From Phycisphaerae bacterium (GTDB taxonomy: Bacteria > Planctomycetota > Phycisphaerae > UBA1845), in NCBI GenBank assembly GCA_029260075.1, contig JAJDDY010000090.1, positions 1 to 64,000 of the forward strand: a DNA stretch of 64,000 bases, given 5' to 3'. A program made the position numbers and the translations under genes. The notes beneath the pieces were generated by a model. The model searched no databases. It was not told where the DNA came from and saw only the letters and a list, made by a program, of their open reading frames with translations. Positions 8,308 to 17,101 of the stretch are shown piece after piece. The first letter of the stretch is position 1, and every line of letters starts with the position of its first letter.

Positions 8308-10098
8308 ATGGCTTCTCGATCTCGATCACAACGCAAGCGTTCGCGGTCCGGCGACGCTGGGAACCGCGAGCCCAAGAAGCCGCCAAAGCGTCGGCGTTTG
8401 AACATGTCGGTTGTAGGCATCGCCTTCGGTGTGCTCGGGCTGGGTATGCTCGCGTGGGACTACGCACGCGATCGCGCGCCGTCCACCGTTGCGGATGCAA
8501 GCATAAATCGCAGCACCGCCGGCCAATGGTTCGACGAGGTGGCTGAGGAGCGCGGGCTCACCTTCCGACATGTGTCCGGCCACGACGACGGATTCTACAT
8601 GCCGGAGATTTTCTCGGGCGGCGTGGGAGTCCTCGACTTCGACTTCGACGGCTATCTCGACGTCTATTTCGTACAAGGCGGGCGCGTCTTGGGCGCCGAC
8701 CCGAACACTCCGGGCAATCAACTGTTCAGAAACCTCGGCGACGGTAGGTTCGTCGATGTTACGGGTCAGGCTGGAGTCGGTGACAAGGCGTATGGTATGG
8801 GGTGTACGTGCGGCGATTTCGACAACGATGGTCGAACGGATATCTACGTGACCAACGCGGGCGCCAACGTGCTCTACCGCAACAACGGCAACGGCACGTT
8901 CACGGACGTTACGGAGCAGGCTGGTGTCGGCGACGACGGATTCGGCACGAGCGCGGCGTTCGTCGACTACGACCGAGACGGAGATCTGGACCTTTTCGTC
9001 GTCAACTATCTTCGTGATGTAATGACGCAGGAGTCGAACTGTTTTTCGCCGCTCGGCCGCAGGGGATACTGTGGACCTCTGGAAATCGGCAGGCCTCATC
9101 CCGACGTGCTCTACCGCAACAACGGTGACGGCACGTTCACGGACGTGACGCGAGCGTCCGGCGTTGCGGCGGTCTTTGGAAACGGGCTCGGCGTTGTTTG
9201 TGCGGATGTGGACAACGACGGATGGACCGACATTGTGGTCGCCAACGACATGACGGCCAATCAACTTTGGATGAATCAAGGGGATGGGACGTTTGTGGAT
9301 CGCGCGATTGAGCGCGGCGCCGCCTATAGCGAGATGGGTGCGGCTGAGGCGGGGATGGGCATCGACGCACGTGACTTCGACGCCGACGGTGACCTCGATT
9401 TGCTAATGACCCACTTCGAAGCTCAGACCAACACCCTCTACGTGAACGACGGCGGGTATTTCAGCGATCGCACGTCCGCCCTCGGGCTGTCCGACAGCTT
9501 TCCGTTCACGGGGTTCGGGACGGCGATTGTGGACCTGGACAACGATGGTTTTATGGACATGTACGTCGCGAACGGGCGCGTGCGGGTCACGCTTGATCCC
9601 CAAGTAGACGTGTCGCGCGACCCCTACGCCGAGCCAAACTTGCTCTTCCGTGGGACAGGCGATCTGACCTTCCGCGAGGTGTTGCCGAGAGGCGGGACCG
9701 AAACGCAGCTCGTGCACACAAGCCGTGGGGCGGCGTTCGCCGACTTGGACAACGACGGCGACGTAGACATTCTGGTCGCCAACCGCGACGCTCAGCCATA
9801 CCTTCTGGAAAACCGCGTGGGTGAGCGCAACCATTGGATCGTTTTTCGTGTGGTGAACCGGCACGGCTCGATGGCCATCGGCGCCCGGGTCGAGATTCGC
9901 GTTGGCGGGCGAACGTTGGTGCGTGAAGTCCGAACCGGTTCGAGCTATTGCGCCAGCAATGATCCTCGCGTCCACTTCGGGTTGGGGTCTGCGGCACGCG
10001 TCGATTCGGTGAAGGTCCGGTGGGTTGATGGTAGTGTGCAGGACTTCGGTTCGCGTGGCGTGGATGACATCATCGATCTTGCGCGGGCCGGCGGATAA
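8308..10098 (+). CDS. CRTAC1-like FG-GAP/VCBS and ASPIC/UnbV protein
   Basis: About 596 residues. An N-terminal hydrophobic anchor (SVVGIAFGVLGLGMLAWDYA) is followed by seven-bladed-type FG-GAP/VCBS repeats with calcium-binding DxDxDG motifs (DFDFDGYLDV, DFDNDGRTDIYV, DYDRDGDLDLFV, DFDADGDLDLLM, DLDNDGDVDILV) and a C-terminal ASPIC/UnbV domain (GSMAIGARVEIRVGGRTLVR, GLGSAARVDSVKVRWVDG). Such proteins are exported adhesin- or integrin-alpha-like beta-propellers of uncertain role. ATG 8308 was chosen because the longer frame runs back through a palindromic repeat. Likely co-transcribed with the TPR gene. Confidence 0.9.
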   Translation: MASRSRSQRKRSRSGDAGNREPKKPPKRRRLNMSVVGIAFGVLGLGMLAWDYARDRAPSTVADASINRSTAGQWFDEVAEERGLTFRHVSGHDDGFYMPEIFSGGVGVLDFDFDGYLDVYFVQGGRVLGADPNTPGNQLFRNLGDGRFVDVTGQAGVGDKAYGMGCTCGDFDNDGRTDIYVTNAGANVLYRNNGNGTFTDVTEQAGVGDDGFGTSAAFVDYDRDGDLDLFVVNYLRDVMTQESNCFSPLGRRGYCGPLEIGRPHPDVLYRNNGDGTFTDVTRASGVAAVFGNGLGVVCADVDNDGWTDIVVANDMTANQLWMNQGDGTFVDRAIERGAAYSEMGAAEAGMGIDARDFDADGDLDLLMTHFEAQTNTLYVNDGGYFSDRTSALGLSDSFPFTGFGTAIVDLDNDGFMDMYVANGRVRVTLDPQVDVSRDPYAEPNLLFRGTGDLTFREVLPRGGTETQLVHTSRGAAFADLDNDGDVDILVANRDAQPYLLENRVGERNHWIVFRVVNRHGSMAIGARVEIRVGGRTLVREVRTGSSYCASNDPRVHFGLGSAARVDSVKVRWVDGSVQDFGSRGVDDIIDLARAGG

Positions 10099-10251
10099 GG
10101 CCACGATAGGAACGCGACCCACGTCGAAGCCGCTGCGCGGGTCCCAACATGCATGATCGACCGCCCAATACCCGGCGCTGGCGTTTCGGGTTCTGACGGC
10201 TGCCCGCCGATTGTGCCACGCACCCGTCGTCCACTGTTTTTGGCAATGGAT

Positions 10252-10280
10252 TTGCATGTTCGCGTGGGTCGTGCTATATT
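10252..10280 (+). promoter_or_regulatory. Sigma-70 promoter upstream of rpmH
   Basis: TTGCAT at 10252-10257, 17-bp spacer, TATATT at 10275-10280. A leader of about 155 nt would precede the rpmH start at 10446. The rest of 10099-10445 shows no gene. Confidence 0.6.
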
Positions 10281-10445
10281 TCTCCGCTCGGCCGGGCCTG
10301 TGAGTTGAGTCCAAGTGTTGGATTCCGGGCTTGTACGCTGTCGCGGCGGTAGCGTCGCGTTGGTCATCGGTTGCAGTCACAAGGTGCGGACCGTCGAAGC
10401 GACGATTCGGTTCACCTACAACCACTAGTAGGGAACGGGTAAGCC

Positions 10446-10583
10446 ATGCACTACCCAAGGCGTAACAGCAGAATCAAACGAGCGCGGAAGCAGGGGTTCC
10501 GAGCCCGCATGCGCACGGTTGGCGGACGAAAGATCATCAATCGCAAGCGCAGAAACGGGGTCCGGAAGGTCAGCGTCATCTAG
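10446..10583 (+). CDS. rpmH: 50S ribosomal protein L34
   Basis: A 45-residue, highly basic protein with the L34 signature [20 protein letters not shown], matching the family core (GFRARMxTxxGRxVLxxRRxxGRxxL). The N terminus [16 protein letters not shown] is slightly diverged from the usual MKRTFQPS start. L34 binds 23S rRNA in the large subunit. A purine-rich ribosome binding site (GGGAACGGG) precedes the ATG, and a promoter lies about 165 bp upstream. In many bacteria rpmH is followed by rnpA and yidD/yidC; no rnpA-like frame is present here, so the usual cluster is broken. Confidence 0.9.
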   Translation: MHYPRRNSRIKRARKQGFRARMRTVGGRKIINRKRRNGVRKVSVI

Positions 10584-11051
10584 TAACTATGTGGCGTCCC
10601 GCAGTTCCCATTTCTCTTGCGAAGCGGCCCGGCGAATGATGGGCCTGGTCGCAATGCTTTCTGTAGATCACACCGAAGCTTCGAGTGGAGATTGCGCAGT
10701 CTGTGGTCAAGACCGGCATGGCCCCTGGGATAGATGTACCGATGGATCGTCGGCGGGGAGCTGGTGCCACACTCGTCCTACAGTCTCGCGATCGCAGTAA
10801 GCGCGGGGGTTGTCGAGCGCTGTCGCCGCGAGATAGGGAAATATGAAGTTTTGCGGTTCGGGGGATAGCGACCGCACTGATTCAACGATAAGATTCACGT
10901 GGTTCTTGATCGTCAGTGTAGAAGACGCAAGGTGTCTTGCGTCCGCGGCGGTTGCCAACTGGTTCACATCCGCACGAGATCATCCAATCAGCCTACCGTT
11001 TTACGGTCTGCGTCGCGGACAAACCCTTTCTGTGGTTAGAGTCTAAGTCCT
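10584..11051. other. Intergenic region between rpmH and rpsA, no gene seen
   Basis: A 468-bp stretch. Frames on both strands are short and lack the rnpA signature or any recognisable domain. A short inverted repeat (GACGCAAGG / CCTTGCGTC-like) lies at about 10922-10945. It presumably holds the rpsA leader and promoter, but no convincing -35/-10 pair was found. Confidence 0.5.
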
Positions 11052-13010
11052 ATGGTCGATTACAATCTTCTAAGCGAACTCGATAACGAAACCCTCGACG
11101 TCAACGCCGAAGTGGACGCCCTCTTTGCGACCGGCCAAGCTGAGGAAGATGTAGGTCTGTTAATCTCGACGGAAGAGGAGACGTTCAACCCTGGAACGAT
11201 TCTGAAGGGTCGTATCATTGGCATCGCCGGAGACGACGTCGTGGTTGACGTCGGGCTCAAGAGCGAGGGGTTGATCGCCGTCAATGAGTGGGAAAACAAG
11301 AGCGATATCGAGGCTGGCGACGAGGTTCAGGTTTGGCTGGAGAACGTCGAGACGGATAGTGGCCACATCCTTCTGTCGAAGCGCAAAGCGGACCGCATCC
11401 TCAATTGGTACCGCATTATCGAATCACGCAACGAAGGCGACTCGGTCGAAGGCCGAGTGATGCGGAAGATCAAGGGCGGCCTGTTGGTAGACATCGGCTA
11501 CCCCGTCTTTCTTCCCGCGTCGCAGGTCGACATTCGTCGCCCCGGCGATATTGGCGAATACATCGGTAAGACCATCAGCGCCAAAATTCTCAAGATCGAT
11601 ACGGAACGCCGCAACATCGTCATATCGCGTCGTCGTTTGATCGAAGAGGAGCGAACAGCCGCCAAAGAGAAACTCATGGCGGAGATCGAAGTCGGTCAAA
11701 CGCGCAAGGGCATGGTCAAGAACATCGCCGGGTTTGGTGCGTTCGTCGACCTTGGCGGTATCGATGGCTTGCTGCACATTACAGATATGAGTTGGGATCG
11801 CGTCGGTCACCCGTCGGAGGTCGTTAAGATCGACGAAGAGATCGAAATCAAGATTCTCAATATCGATCGCGAGAAGGAAAAAATTGCCCTTGGTCTCAAG
11901 CAACTCCGGCCCAACCCGTGGGAAGAAGTTGAAGCTACCTACGCACCGGGTTCCAAGCTCGTTGGCGAAGTGGTCAACATCGTGAACTACGGCGCGTTCG
12001 TGAAGATTTCGAGCGGCGTCGAGGGACTGGTCCACATCAGCGAAATGAGTTGGACGCGACGCATCACGCACCCATCGGAGCTCATCTCCGTCGGCGACTC
12101 TGTTGAGGTCGTCGTGCTTGAGATCAACAAGGATAAACAAGAGATTTCACTCGGTATCAAGCAGACCCAAGAGAATCCTTGGAGCCATGTGGCTGAGCGT
12201 TATCCGCCGAATACGAAGATCACCGGCCGCGTACGCAACTTGACCAATTATGGGGCGTTCGTTGAGGTCGAAGAAGGCATCGACGGATTGTTGCACGTTT
12301 CGGACATGAGTTGGACCAAGAAAATAAGCCATCCCTCGGAGATGCTTAAGAAGGGTGACAGCATCGACTGCGTCGTGCTGAAGGTTGAGGAAGACAAGCA
12401 GCGAATCGCACTTGGTCTGAAACAGTTGCACGAAGACCCGTGGGCGCGTGCGGTCCCAGAAAACTACATCCCTGGTCAAATCGTGGAGGGTACGGTAACC
12501 AAGATCACGAACTTCGGCGTCTTCGTCGAACTGGAAGAAGACTTGGAAGGGCTTTTGCACGTCAGCGAATTAGCCGATCACAAGGTAGAGGATCCGCATT
12601 CCGAGGTGACGCTCGGAGACAAGCTGCAAGTCAAGATTCTGCGTGTCGATCCGGTCGAGCGAAAGATCGGTCTGTCGAAGAAGCGTGCGGAATGGTCTGT
12701 GGAGCAGGACGCGGAGGCTGCGAAGGACGAAGGTAAGGTACGCCGTGGCGGTCTGGAGCCGGCGGGTGATGACCTTTCCGCGTTACTCATGGGTACGTCG
12801 CAAGACGCAACCCCCGCGGCGCCGGGAGCCGAAACGCCGGAAAAGCTGGACAAGCCGGATGAAGTCGCGGCGGAGCAAGCCGCGACCGCGACTGCGGATG
12901 ACGCAGCCGCTGAACCGGAAGCCGCCGAGGCGAGTACGGCGGCGGATGCGACCAACGATGATGCGCCGGCGGAAACCGACGGCGCCGAACAGACTCCGTC
13001 CGACGCCTGA
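11052..13010 (+). CDS. rpsA: 30S ribosomal protein S1
   Basis: A 652-residue protein with six S1 OB-fold domains: about residues 46-115, 132-200, 218-290, 305-375, 392-462 and 478-548 (e.g. GAFVDLGGIDGLLHITDMSW, GAFVKISSGVEGLVHISEMSW, GVFVELEEDLEGLLHVSEL). S1 binds mRNA leaders on the 30S subunit and promotes initiation on weakly structured or SD-poor messages. The last 70 residues form an Ala/Glu/Asp-rich, probably disordered tail that E. coli S1 lacks. No good Shine-Dalgarno precedes the ATG. A sigma factor gene follows 20 nt after the stop. Confidence 0.95.
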   Translation: MVDYNLLSELDNETLDVNAEVDALFATGQAEEDVGLLISTEEETFNPGTILKGRIIGIAGDDVVVDVGLKSEGLIAVNEWENKSDIEAGDEVQVWLENVETDSGHILLSKRKADRILNWYRIIESRNEGDSVEGRVMRKIKGGLLVDIGYPVFLPASQVDIRRPGDIGEYIGKTISAKILKIDTERRNIVISRRRLIEEERTAAKEKLMAEIEVGQTRKGMVKNIAGFGAFVDLGGIDGLLHITDMSWDRVGHPSEVVKIDEEIEIKILNIDREKEKIALGLKQLRPNPWEEVEATYAPGSKLVGEVVNIVNYGAFVKISSGVEGLVHISEMSWTRRITHPSELISVGDSVEVVVLEINKDKQEISLGIKQTQENPWSHVAERYPPNTKITGRVRNLTNYGAFVEVEEGIDGLLHVSDMSWTKKISHPSEMLKKGDSIDCVVLKVEEDKQRIALGLKQLHEDPWARAVPENYIPGQIVEGTVTKITNFGVFVELEEDLEGLLHVSELADHKVEDPHSEVTLGDKLQVKILRVDPVERKIGLSKKRAEWSVEQDAEAAKDEGKVRRGGLEPAGDDLSALLMGTSQDATPAAPGAETPEKLDKPDEVAAEQAATATADDAAAEPEAAEASTAADATNDDAPAETDGAEQTPSDA

Positions 13011-13030
13011 CTGAGTCGCTGCGATCGGAT

Positions 13031-13957
13031 TTGTTCGATCGCAGGTATCACACGGCTCGGAGGACTGGAACCATCGCTGTCGATACTGACCTTCAGGTTT
13101 ACTTGCGAAAGATCAACGAAGCGGCACTCCTTACAGCCGACGAGGAGAAGGAGCTGGCGACGATCGTGCGCAACGGTCAGTTCGCCGCCGAGCGCTTTGG
13201 TAAGGGCGAGTTGTCCCTGCCTGAGCGTGAGGAGGCTGAGGGTGAGGCCGCGGCAGCGCGGGAGCGGATGGTCAAGTCCAACCTTCGCCTCGTGGTCAAC
13301 ATCGCCAAGAAATACGCCAAACGCGGCGTGCCGCTCAACGATCTGATTAACGAAGGTAATCTCGGGCTCATTCGCGCCGTCGAGTGTTTCGATCCGGATC
13401 AGAACACACGGTTCAGTACGTACGCCTCGTGGTGGATCAAGCAAGCCATCAAGCGCAGCCTGATCAACAGCGACAAACCCATTCACATTCCGGCTTACAT
13501 GGTCGAGATGATCTCTCGCTTTCGCGCCGCAACTGAGAAGTTCGTCGAGAGCGAGGGGCGGACGCCCACCATTCCCGAGCTCGCTGAAAAACTTGAAATG
13601 AGTGAGAGCAAGGTCGGGCACATTCGCGATGCGGTGAAGGCTGTATCTACGCCAAGCCACGATTCGGATGGGTATGGCGGGCAGGCGCTCACGGAGTCGA
13701 TCGCCGATTCGCGTACGCCGCGCCCGGAAGAAGTCATGGTCAACCGTTCCGAAGCCAGCAAGATCGTCGATATTCTCGGCAACATGGACGAACGAGAGTC
13801 CACGATTCTTCGCTTGAGGTACGGCTTGGATGGTCAGGAACCCATGACGCTCAAGCAGATCGGCGCCCACGAGGGCGTCCGCTTAACCCGCGAGCGTGTG
13901 CGGCAGATTGAGTGCGAAGCCTTGGAAAAGATCCGGAAGAATCTCGAACCGTCGTGA
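13031..13957 (+). CDS. Primary-type sigma-70 factor (RpoD/SigA family)
   Basis: About 300 residues with regions 1.2 (DTDLQVYLRKINEAALLTAD), 2.1-2.4 (NLRLVVNIAKKYAKRGVPLN, then the FSTYASWWIKQAI promoter-melting/-10 helix), 3 (HIPAYMVEMISRF, EGRTPTIPELAEKL) and 4.2 (GVRLTRERVRQIECEALEKI, the -35 HTH). Region 1.1 is absent, as in group-2 factors. The start is unclear: the TTG at 13031 has no ribosome binding site. A strong SD (GGAGGA at 13059-13064) is instead spaced 9 nt before an ATC codon at 13073, which would give a protein beginning just before region 1.2. Probably co-transcribed with rpsA. Confidence 0.9.
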   Translation: MFDRRYHTARRTGTIAVDTDLQVYLRKINEAALLTADEEKELATIVRNGQFAAERFGKGELSLPEREEAEGEAAAARERMVKSNLRLVVNIAKKYAKRGVPLNDLINEGNLGLIRAVECFDPDQNTRFSTYASWWIKQAIKRSLINSDKPIHIPAYMVEMISRFRAATEKFVESEGRTPTIPELAEKLEMSESKVGHIRDAVKAVSTPSHDSDGYGGQALTESIADSRTPRPEEVMVNRSEASKIVDILGNMDERESTILRLRYGLDGQEPMTLKQIGAHEGVRLTRERVRQIECEALEKIRKNLEPS

Positions 13958-14005
13958 TCGGACTCGCGCGGATTCCTCATTAATCGACCGATTCCTCTTC
14001 CTTCG

Positions 14006-14081
14006 CTAGTGCGTGAATTCGCTGGTGCGTGAATCCTTTCTCGCATCTTCATTTGAGTGCCGAGAAGGGATTCACGGCACA
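14006..14081. repeat. Hairpin repeats of the GAGAA(A/G)GGATTCA family
   Basis: Two copies in opposite orientation: GGTGCG-TGAATCCTTTCT-CGCATC at about 14023-14046 and GTGCCG-AGAAGGGATTCA-CGGCAC at about 14057-14080. They lie between the convergent sigma-factor and carboxypeptidase genes. Arms pair with each other although their sequence differs between copies. Confidence 0.75.
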
Positions 14082-14126
14082 GCCTACTTCGAACCCACAT
14101 CACGCATCAGAACACGCCGCTGAGTC

Positions 14127-15635
14127 TCACGGCGTCGGTGCAAGCTGGTAGACGTCCGTGTACTTCGCGGTCAGATTCACCATGAAGGGTTTCATCGACG
14201 GTGGTTCACCGGTGACGCGTTCGATAAGGTCGTTGGCCGAGAAGCGTTGTCCGTGACAGTGAATCTTTCGGCGAAGCCAGCTAAGCAATTCGGCGTTGTG
14301 GCCGGCGGCGATTTGATTGTCGAGATCGGGAAGATCCTTTTCTGCTTGGGTGAAGAGCTGCGCGGCGAACAGATTTCCCAGCGCGTAGGTCGCAAAGTAG
14401 CCGAACGCCCCCAGCGACCAGTGAATGTCCTGCAGGCAGCCCTCTCGGTCGTTGGGCGGACGGATACCGAGAAGCGCCTCCATCCGGTCGTTCCATGCCT
14501 CGGGGATGTCCGCCACACATAGTGATCCGTCGAACATCGCCCGCTCCATCTCGAACCGCAGGATAATGTGCAGGTTGTACGTTAGTTCGTCCGCTTCGAC
14601 GCGAACGAGCGACGGGCCTACGGTGTTGATGGCCCGGTAGAAGTCGTCGGGCGACACGTCGCTTAGCGCCTCGGGAAATAGCTCGCGCAGTCCTTGCCAG
14701 TGGTGCGACCAGAACGCTCGTCCTCGACCGACCAGGTTTTCCCATAATCGCGATTGCGACTCATGGAAGCCAAGGGACACGGCGTCGCCCATCGGCGTGA
14801 AGGCGTGCTCGGCGGGTAGGCCTTGCTCGTACAGCGCGTGGCCTGTCTCGTGCATGGTGCCGAATAGTCCCGATGATAGGAAGTGTTCGTCGTAGCGTGT
14901 GGTGATGCGAACGTCCCCGCTTCCTCCGATGGTCGTGCAGAACGGATGCGTAGATACGTCGGCGCGCCCGGCGTCGAAGTCAAACCCCATCGCCTCAGCC
15001 ATTCTTCGCGAAAGCGTTTCCTGTCGACCCACGGGGAAGTCGCGGGCGAGTATGGACGCGTCCGGTCGATGAGTAGCGTTTTGGATTCGGCCCAACAACG
15101 CAACGGTCTGAGCTTGCAGATCGTCGAACAGGGTCGCGATTTCCGCGGCTTGGGCGCCGGGTTCGTATTCGTCCATCAGCGCGTCGTAAGGTTCCGTCTT
15201 GAATCCGATGTGATCAGCCACCTGCTTCTTCAATGCGATGAGTTGGCCGAGCGACGGTGCGAACTCGGCAAACGCTGATGAGTCGCGCGCTTTCGCCCAA
15301 GCGTCTTTGGCCAGGATTGACGTCTTCGCGATAGTGCGTACGAGGTTGGTCGGCACGTTGACGGCGCGATCGAACGCTCGGCGCGTTTCGCGGATGTTCG
15401 TCGCTGCTGCGAAGTCGCCGTCATCGGCTGATGCCCGCTCGAGGAGAGCTCGTGTTTCGTCTGATACGAGGCGTTGGTGGGCGAGCCCGGCGATGAGCGC
15501 GGATTGATCGGCGCGGGCTGTGACGCCCTTCGGAGGCATCTGGGTTTCCTGGTCCCAATCGAGCAGTTCGCCGATCGCGCGAAAGCGTCCGACTTCGCGC
15601 ACGACGTCCATTAGCTTTTCATAGTCAGTTGGCAT
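14127..15635 (-). CDS. M32 family metallocarboxypeptidase (Taq-type)
   Basis: A 502-residue carboxypeptidase of the thermostable CP1/M32 family. The zinc motif is HEXXH (MHETGHALYEQG) in the central region, followed by the downstream glutamate-bearing SLGFHESQSRLWEN segment and the DELTYNLHIILRFEMER motif that are hallmarks of M32. It removes C-terminal residues from peptides with broad specificity, and is expected to be cytoplasmic since there is no signal peptide. Length matches the family (about 500 aa). A good SD (GGAGGGATTTCGGAT) precedes the ATG at 15635. Confidence 0.95.
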   Translation of the reverse strand: MPTDYEKLMDVVREVGRFRAIGELLDWDQETQMPPKGVTARADQSALIAGLAHQRLVSDETRALLERASADDGDFAAATNIRETRRAFDRAVNVPTNLVRTIAKTSILAKDAWAKARDSSAFAEFAPSLGQLIALKKQVADHIGFKTEPYDALMDEYEPGAQAAEIATLFDDLQAQTVALLGRIQNATHRPDASILARDFPVGRQETLSRRMAEAMGFDFDAGRADVSTHPFCTTIGGSGDVRITTRYDEHFLSSGLFGTMHETGHALYEQGLPAEHAFTPMGDAVSLGFHESQSRLWENLVGRGRAFWSHHWQGLRELFPEALSDVSPDDFYRAINTVGPSLVRVEADELTYNLHIILRFEMERAMFDGSLCVADIPEAWNDRMEALLGIRPPNDREGCLQDIHWSLGAFGYFATYALGNLFAAQLFTQAEKDLPDLDNQIAAGHNAELLSWLRRKIHCHGQRFSANDLIERVTGEPPSMKPFMVNLTAKYTDVYQLAPTP

Positions 15636-15965
15636 ATCCGAAATCCCTCCGCTCGCGAGCTCGCTCCAATCTGTGGCGAGTGGGGCGGAGTGTGATCGAA
15701 TCGCGGCGAAGACTCAAGACCCCCACTCAAACACGGCACGAGGGCCATTATTGGACGATTCGGTAGCGGACGGACTGGTTGGGGGCGGCGACGTAGACTG
15801 TGGCTGCGCACGTTGGTCCTGAGCGCGAAGCCGATTGGATACTGGTTAGTTCTAGTCCTCGGCAGGGGTTGTGATTTCCTCTGCGATGGCTCGCGAGTCG
15901 TCGGCGGGTTGGTGCTCGCCCGATTGGCGACCGGGGCGGGCTGGCGTAAATTGTACGAAGAAAAC

Positions 15966-15994
15966 TTGACGGACACCTCCGACGCCTGTATACT
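15966..15994 (+). promoter_or_regulatory. Strong sigma-70 promoter facing a gene-free region
   Basis: TTGACG at 15966-15971, exactly 17 bp, TATACT at 15989-15994, so transcription would start near 16001. No convincing reading frame follows before the terminator at 16857. A second TATACT lies at about 16039-16044. Confidence 0.7.
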
Positions 15995-16000
15995 TTACCG

Positions 16001-16878
16001 GACGAGTTAAGATTTTGGCGGTTTTTTGGGTGAAATGGGCAGACAGTATACTACATCATAATTTGAGACACGATTATCCGTTGTTGATAATTACCTAACT
16101 TTGGCATGGCGTGCGTTTGTTCGCCGGGCCAGTCTGATCCGCCCTCATCAGCTTCATAAAAAACCAGTCCTTCATTCAAACCGCCTCTAATCAAAGCTTG
16201 TACATCGTGCGTCTCTGATTGTTTGCGCAATTCGTTGTGTGGGCTTTCGGTGTGTCTCTGTGCGCGTTTGTTGCGCCTTGGCTGCGCGGGATGTATTGGC
16301 CGATCTACCAGCTATTTCGCGGCGAAACGGGGGTTTCGCTCTTGCGATTGTGGTTTGAGGTACGGTTGTCGATGCGGTTGGGAATCAACAAATCTAGGTC
16401 GCGGCTCCTTAGGGGGGCCTATTGCGGAACGCCTTGGCGCGTGCCGTGCTGCGTGTCGCGATCGCTTGGGGTGCAGAATTTCAGAAGTGACTTGGTGAGT
16501 CATGTTGCCTTGGGGAAAAACCGAAACCTCCTCCTTCCCACCTTGGTAGCGTACGGCGTCGCGGGTATTGACCGGGACTGGACCGCTTGCGGTTCAAGAC
16601 CGTTGATGCCCGCGTACGCCGGCGCGACCGAGGGTGTATTGGGGAAGAGAATCGACGAAGTCTTTAGAACAAGGATGGCCTAGCCGCCTCGGGAGCCCAA
16701 AGGGGGTGCCGAGACACAGGAATGGGCGGTGGTGGGGACCAACGTGCCCAGGACTGTGGTGCAGCTACGGGCGACCGGGCGGCAGCCATCCTTACTTCAG
16801 ATAGTAGCACAGTTATCGGGATTTGCCACCCGAAAAACCATTTTCTACACGAATCGCCCTACTTTGTAGGGTTTTTTT
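16001..16878 (+). ncRNA. Candidate long structured non-coding RNA
   Basis: Between the promoter at 15966-15994 and the terminator at 16857-16878 the DNA lacks a credible protein. Its 3' half is highly structured. 16555-16620 is a hairpin of about 17 bp (GGCGT.GCGGGTATTGAC / GTTGATGCCCGC.ACGCC with G-U pairs). 16673-16791 is closed by GGATGGC..GCCGCC / GGCGGC.GCCATCC and holds two inner hairpins, CTCGG/CCGAG (16687-16712) and CACAG..GGGC / GCCC..CTGTG (16715-16758), giving a three-way junction. I checked against features of RNase P RNA, tmRNA, SRP RNA, 5S rRNA and common riboswitches and saw no diagnostic motif. The 5' boundary is inferred. Confidence 0.45.
16857..16878 (+). terminator. Intrinsic terminator
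   Basis: Stem CCCTAC / GTAGGG with a TTT loop followed by seven T residues (16872-16878). It would end a plus-strand transcript from the upstream gene-free region. Confidence 0.85.
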
Positions 16879-17033
16879 GTGCGCTCCCTGTCTTCGCTGT
16901 CGCGTACGCCTTCGATAGTCCGGTCACGCACGGATTGTCTCGCGAGTATTGTGATACCTGCCCGCGACCACGTTGGCCTATTCACCGCGCCGACAAGTAC
17001 GCAGCATAGTTATCGGCTGTGGCTCGACGGCGG

Positions 17034-17062
17034 TTGTGGGGCCATGCAGTGGTTCCTATACT
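17034..17062 (+). promoter_or_regulatory. Sigma-70 promoter for cysC
   Basis: TTGTGG at 17034-17039, 17-bp spacer, TATACT at 17057-17062, about 40 bp before the cysC start. Start near 17069 would give a leader of roughly 33 nt. Confidence 0.6.
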
Positions 17063-17101
17063 CTCGGTCAACATTCATGAAACCTGTGTAGGAGACAACA
17101 C

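Noticed and set aside
10584-11051. rnpA after rpmH
   Set aside because: No frame shows the RNR motif or length expected of the RNase P protein.
12578-13870. 430-aa minus-strand open frame over rpsA and the sigma factor
   Set aside because: It is antisense to two clear housekeeping genes and its product is low in complexity with no domain; a GC-rich shadow frame.
16219-16683. Possible 154-aa protein in the gene-free region after the carboxypeptidase
   Set aside because: No ribosome binding site and no recognisable domain; it overlaps strongly structured RNA, so ncRNA is the better reading.
16673-16791. 5S rRNA (about 119 nt, three-way junction)
   Set aside because: Size and shape fit, but the conserved CCGAAC loop and other 5S invariant positions are absent.
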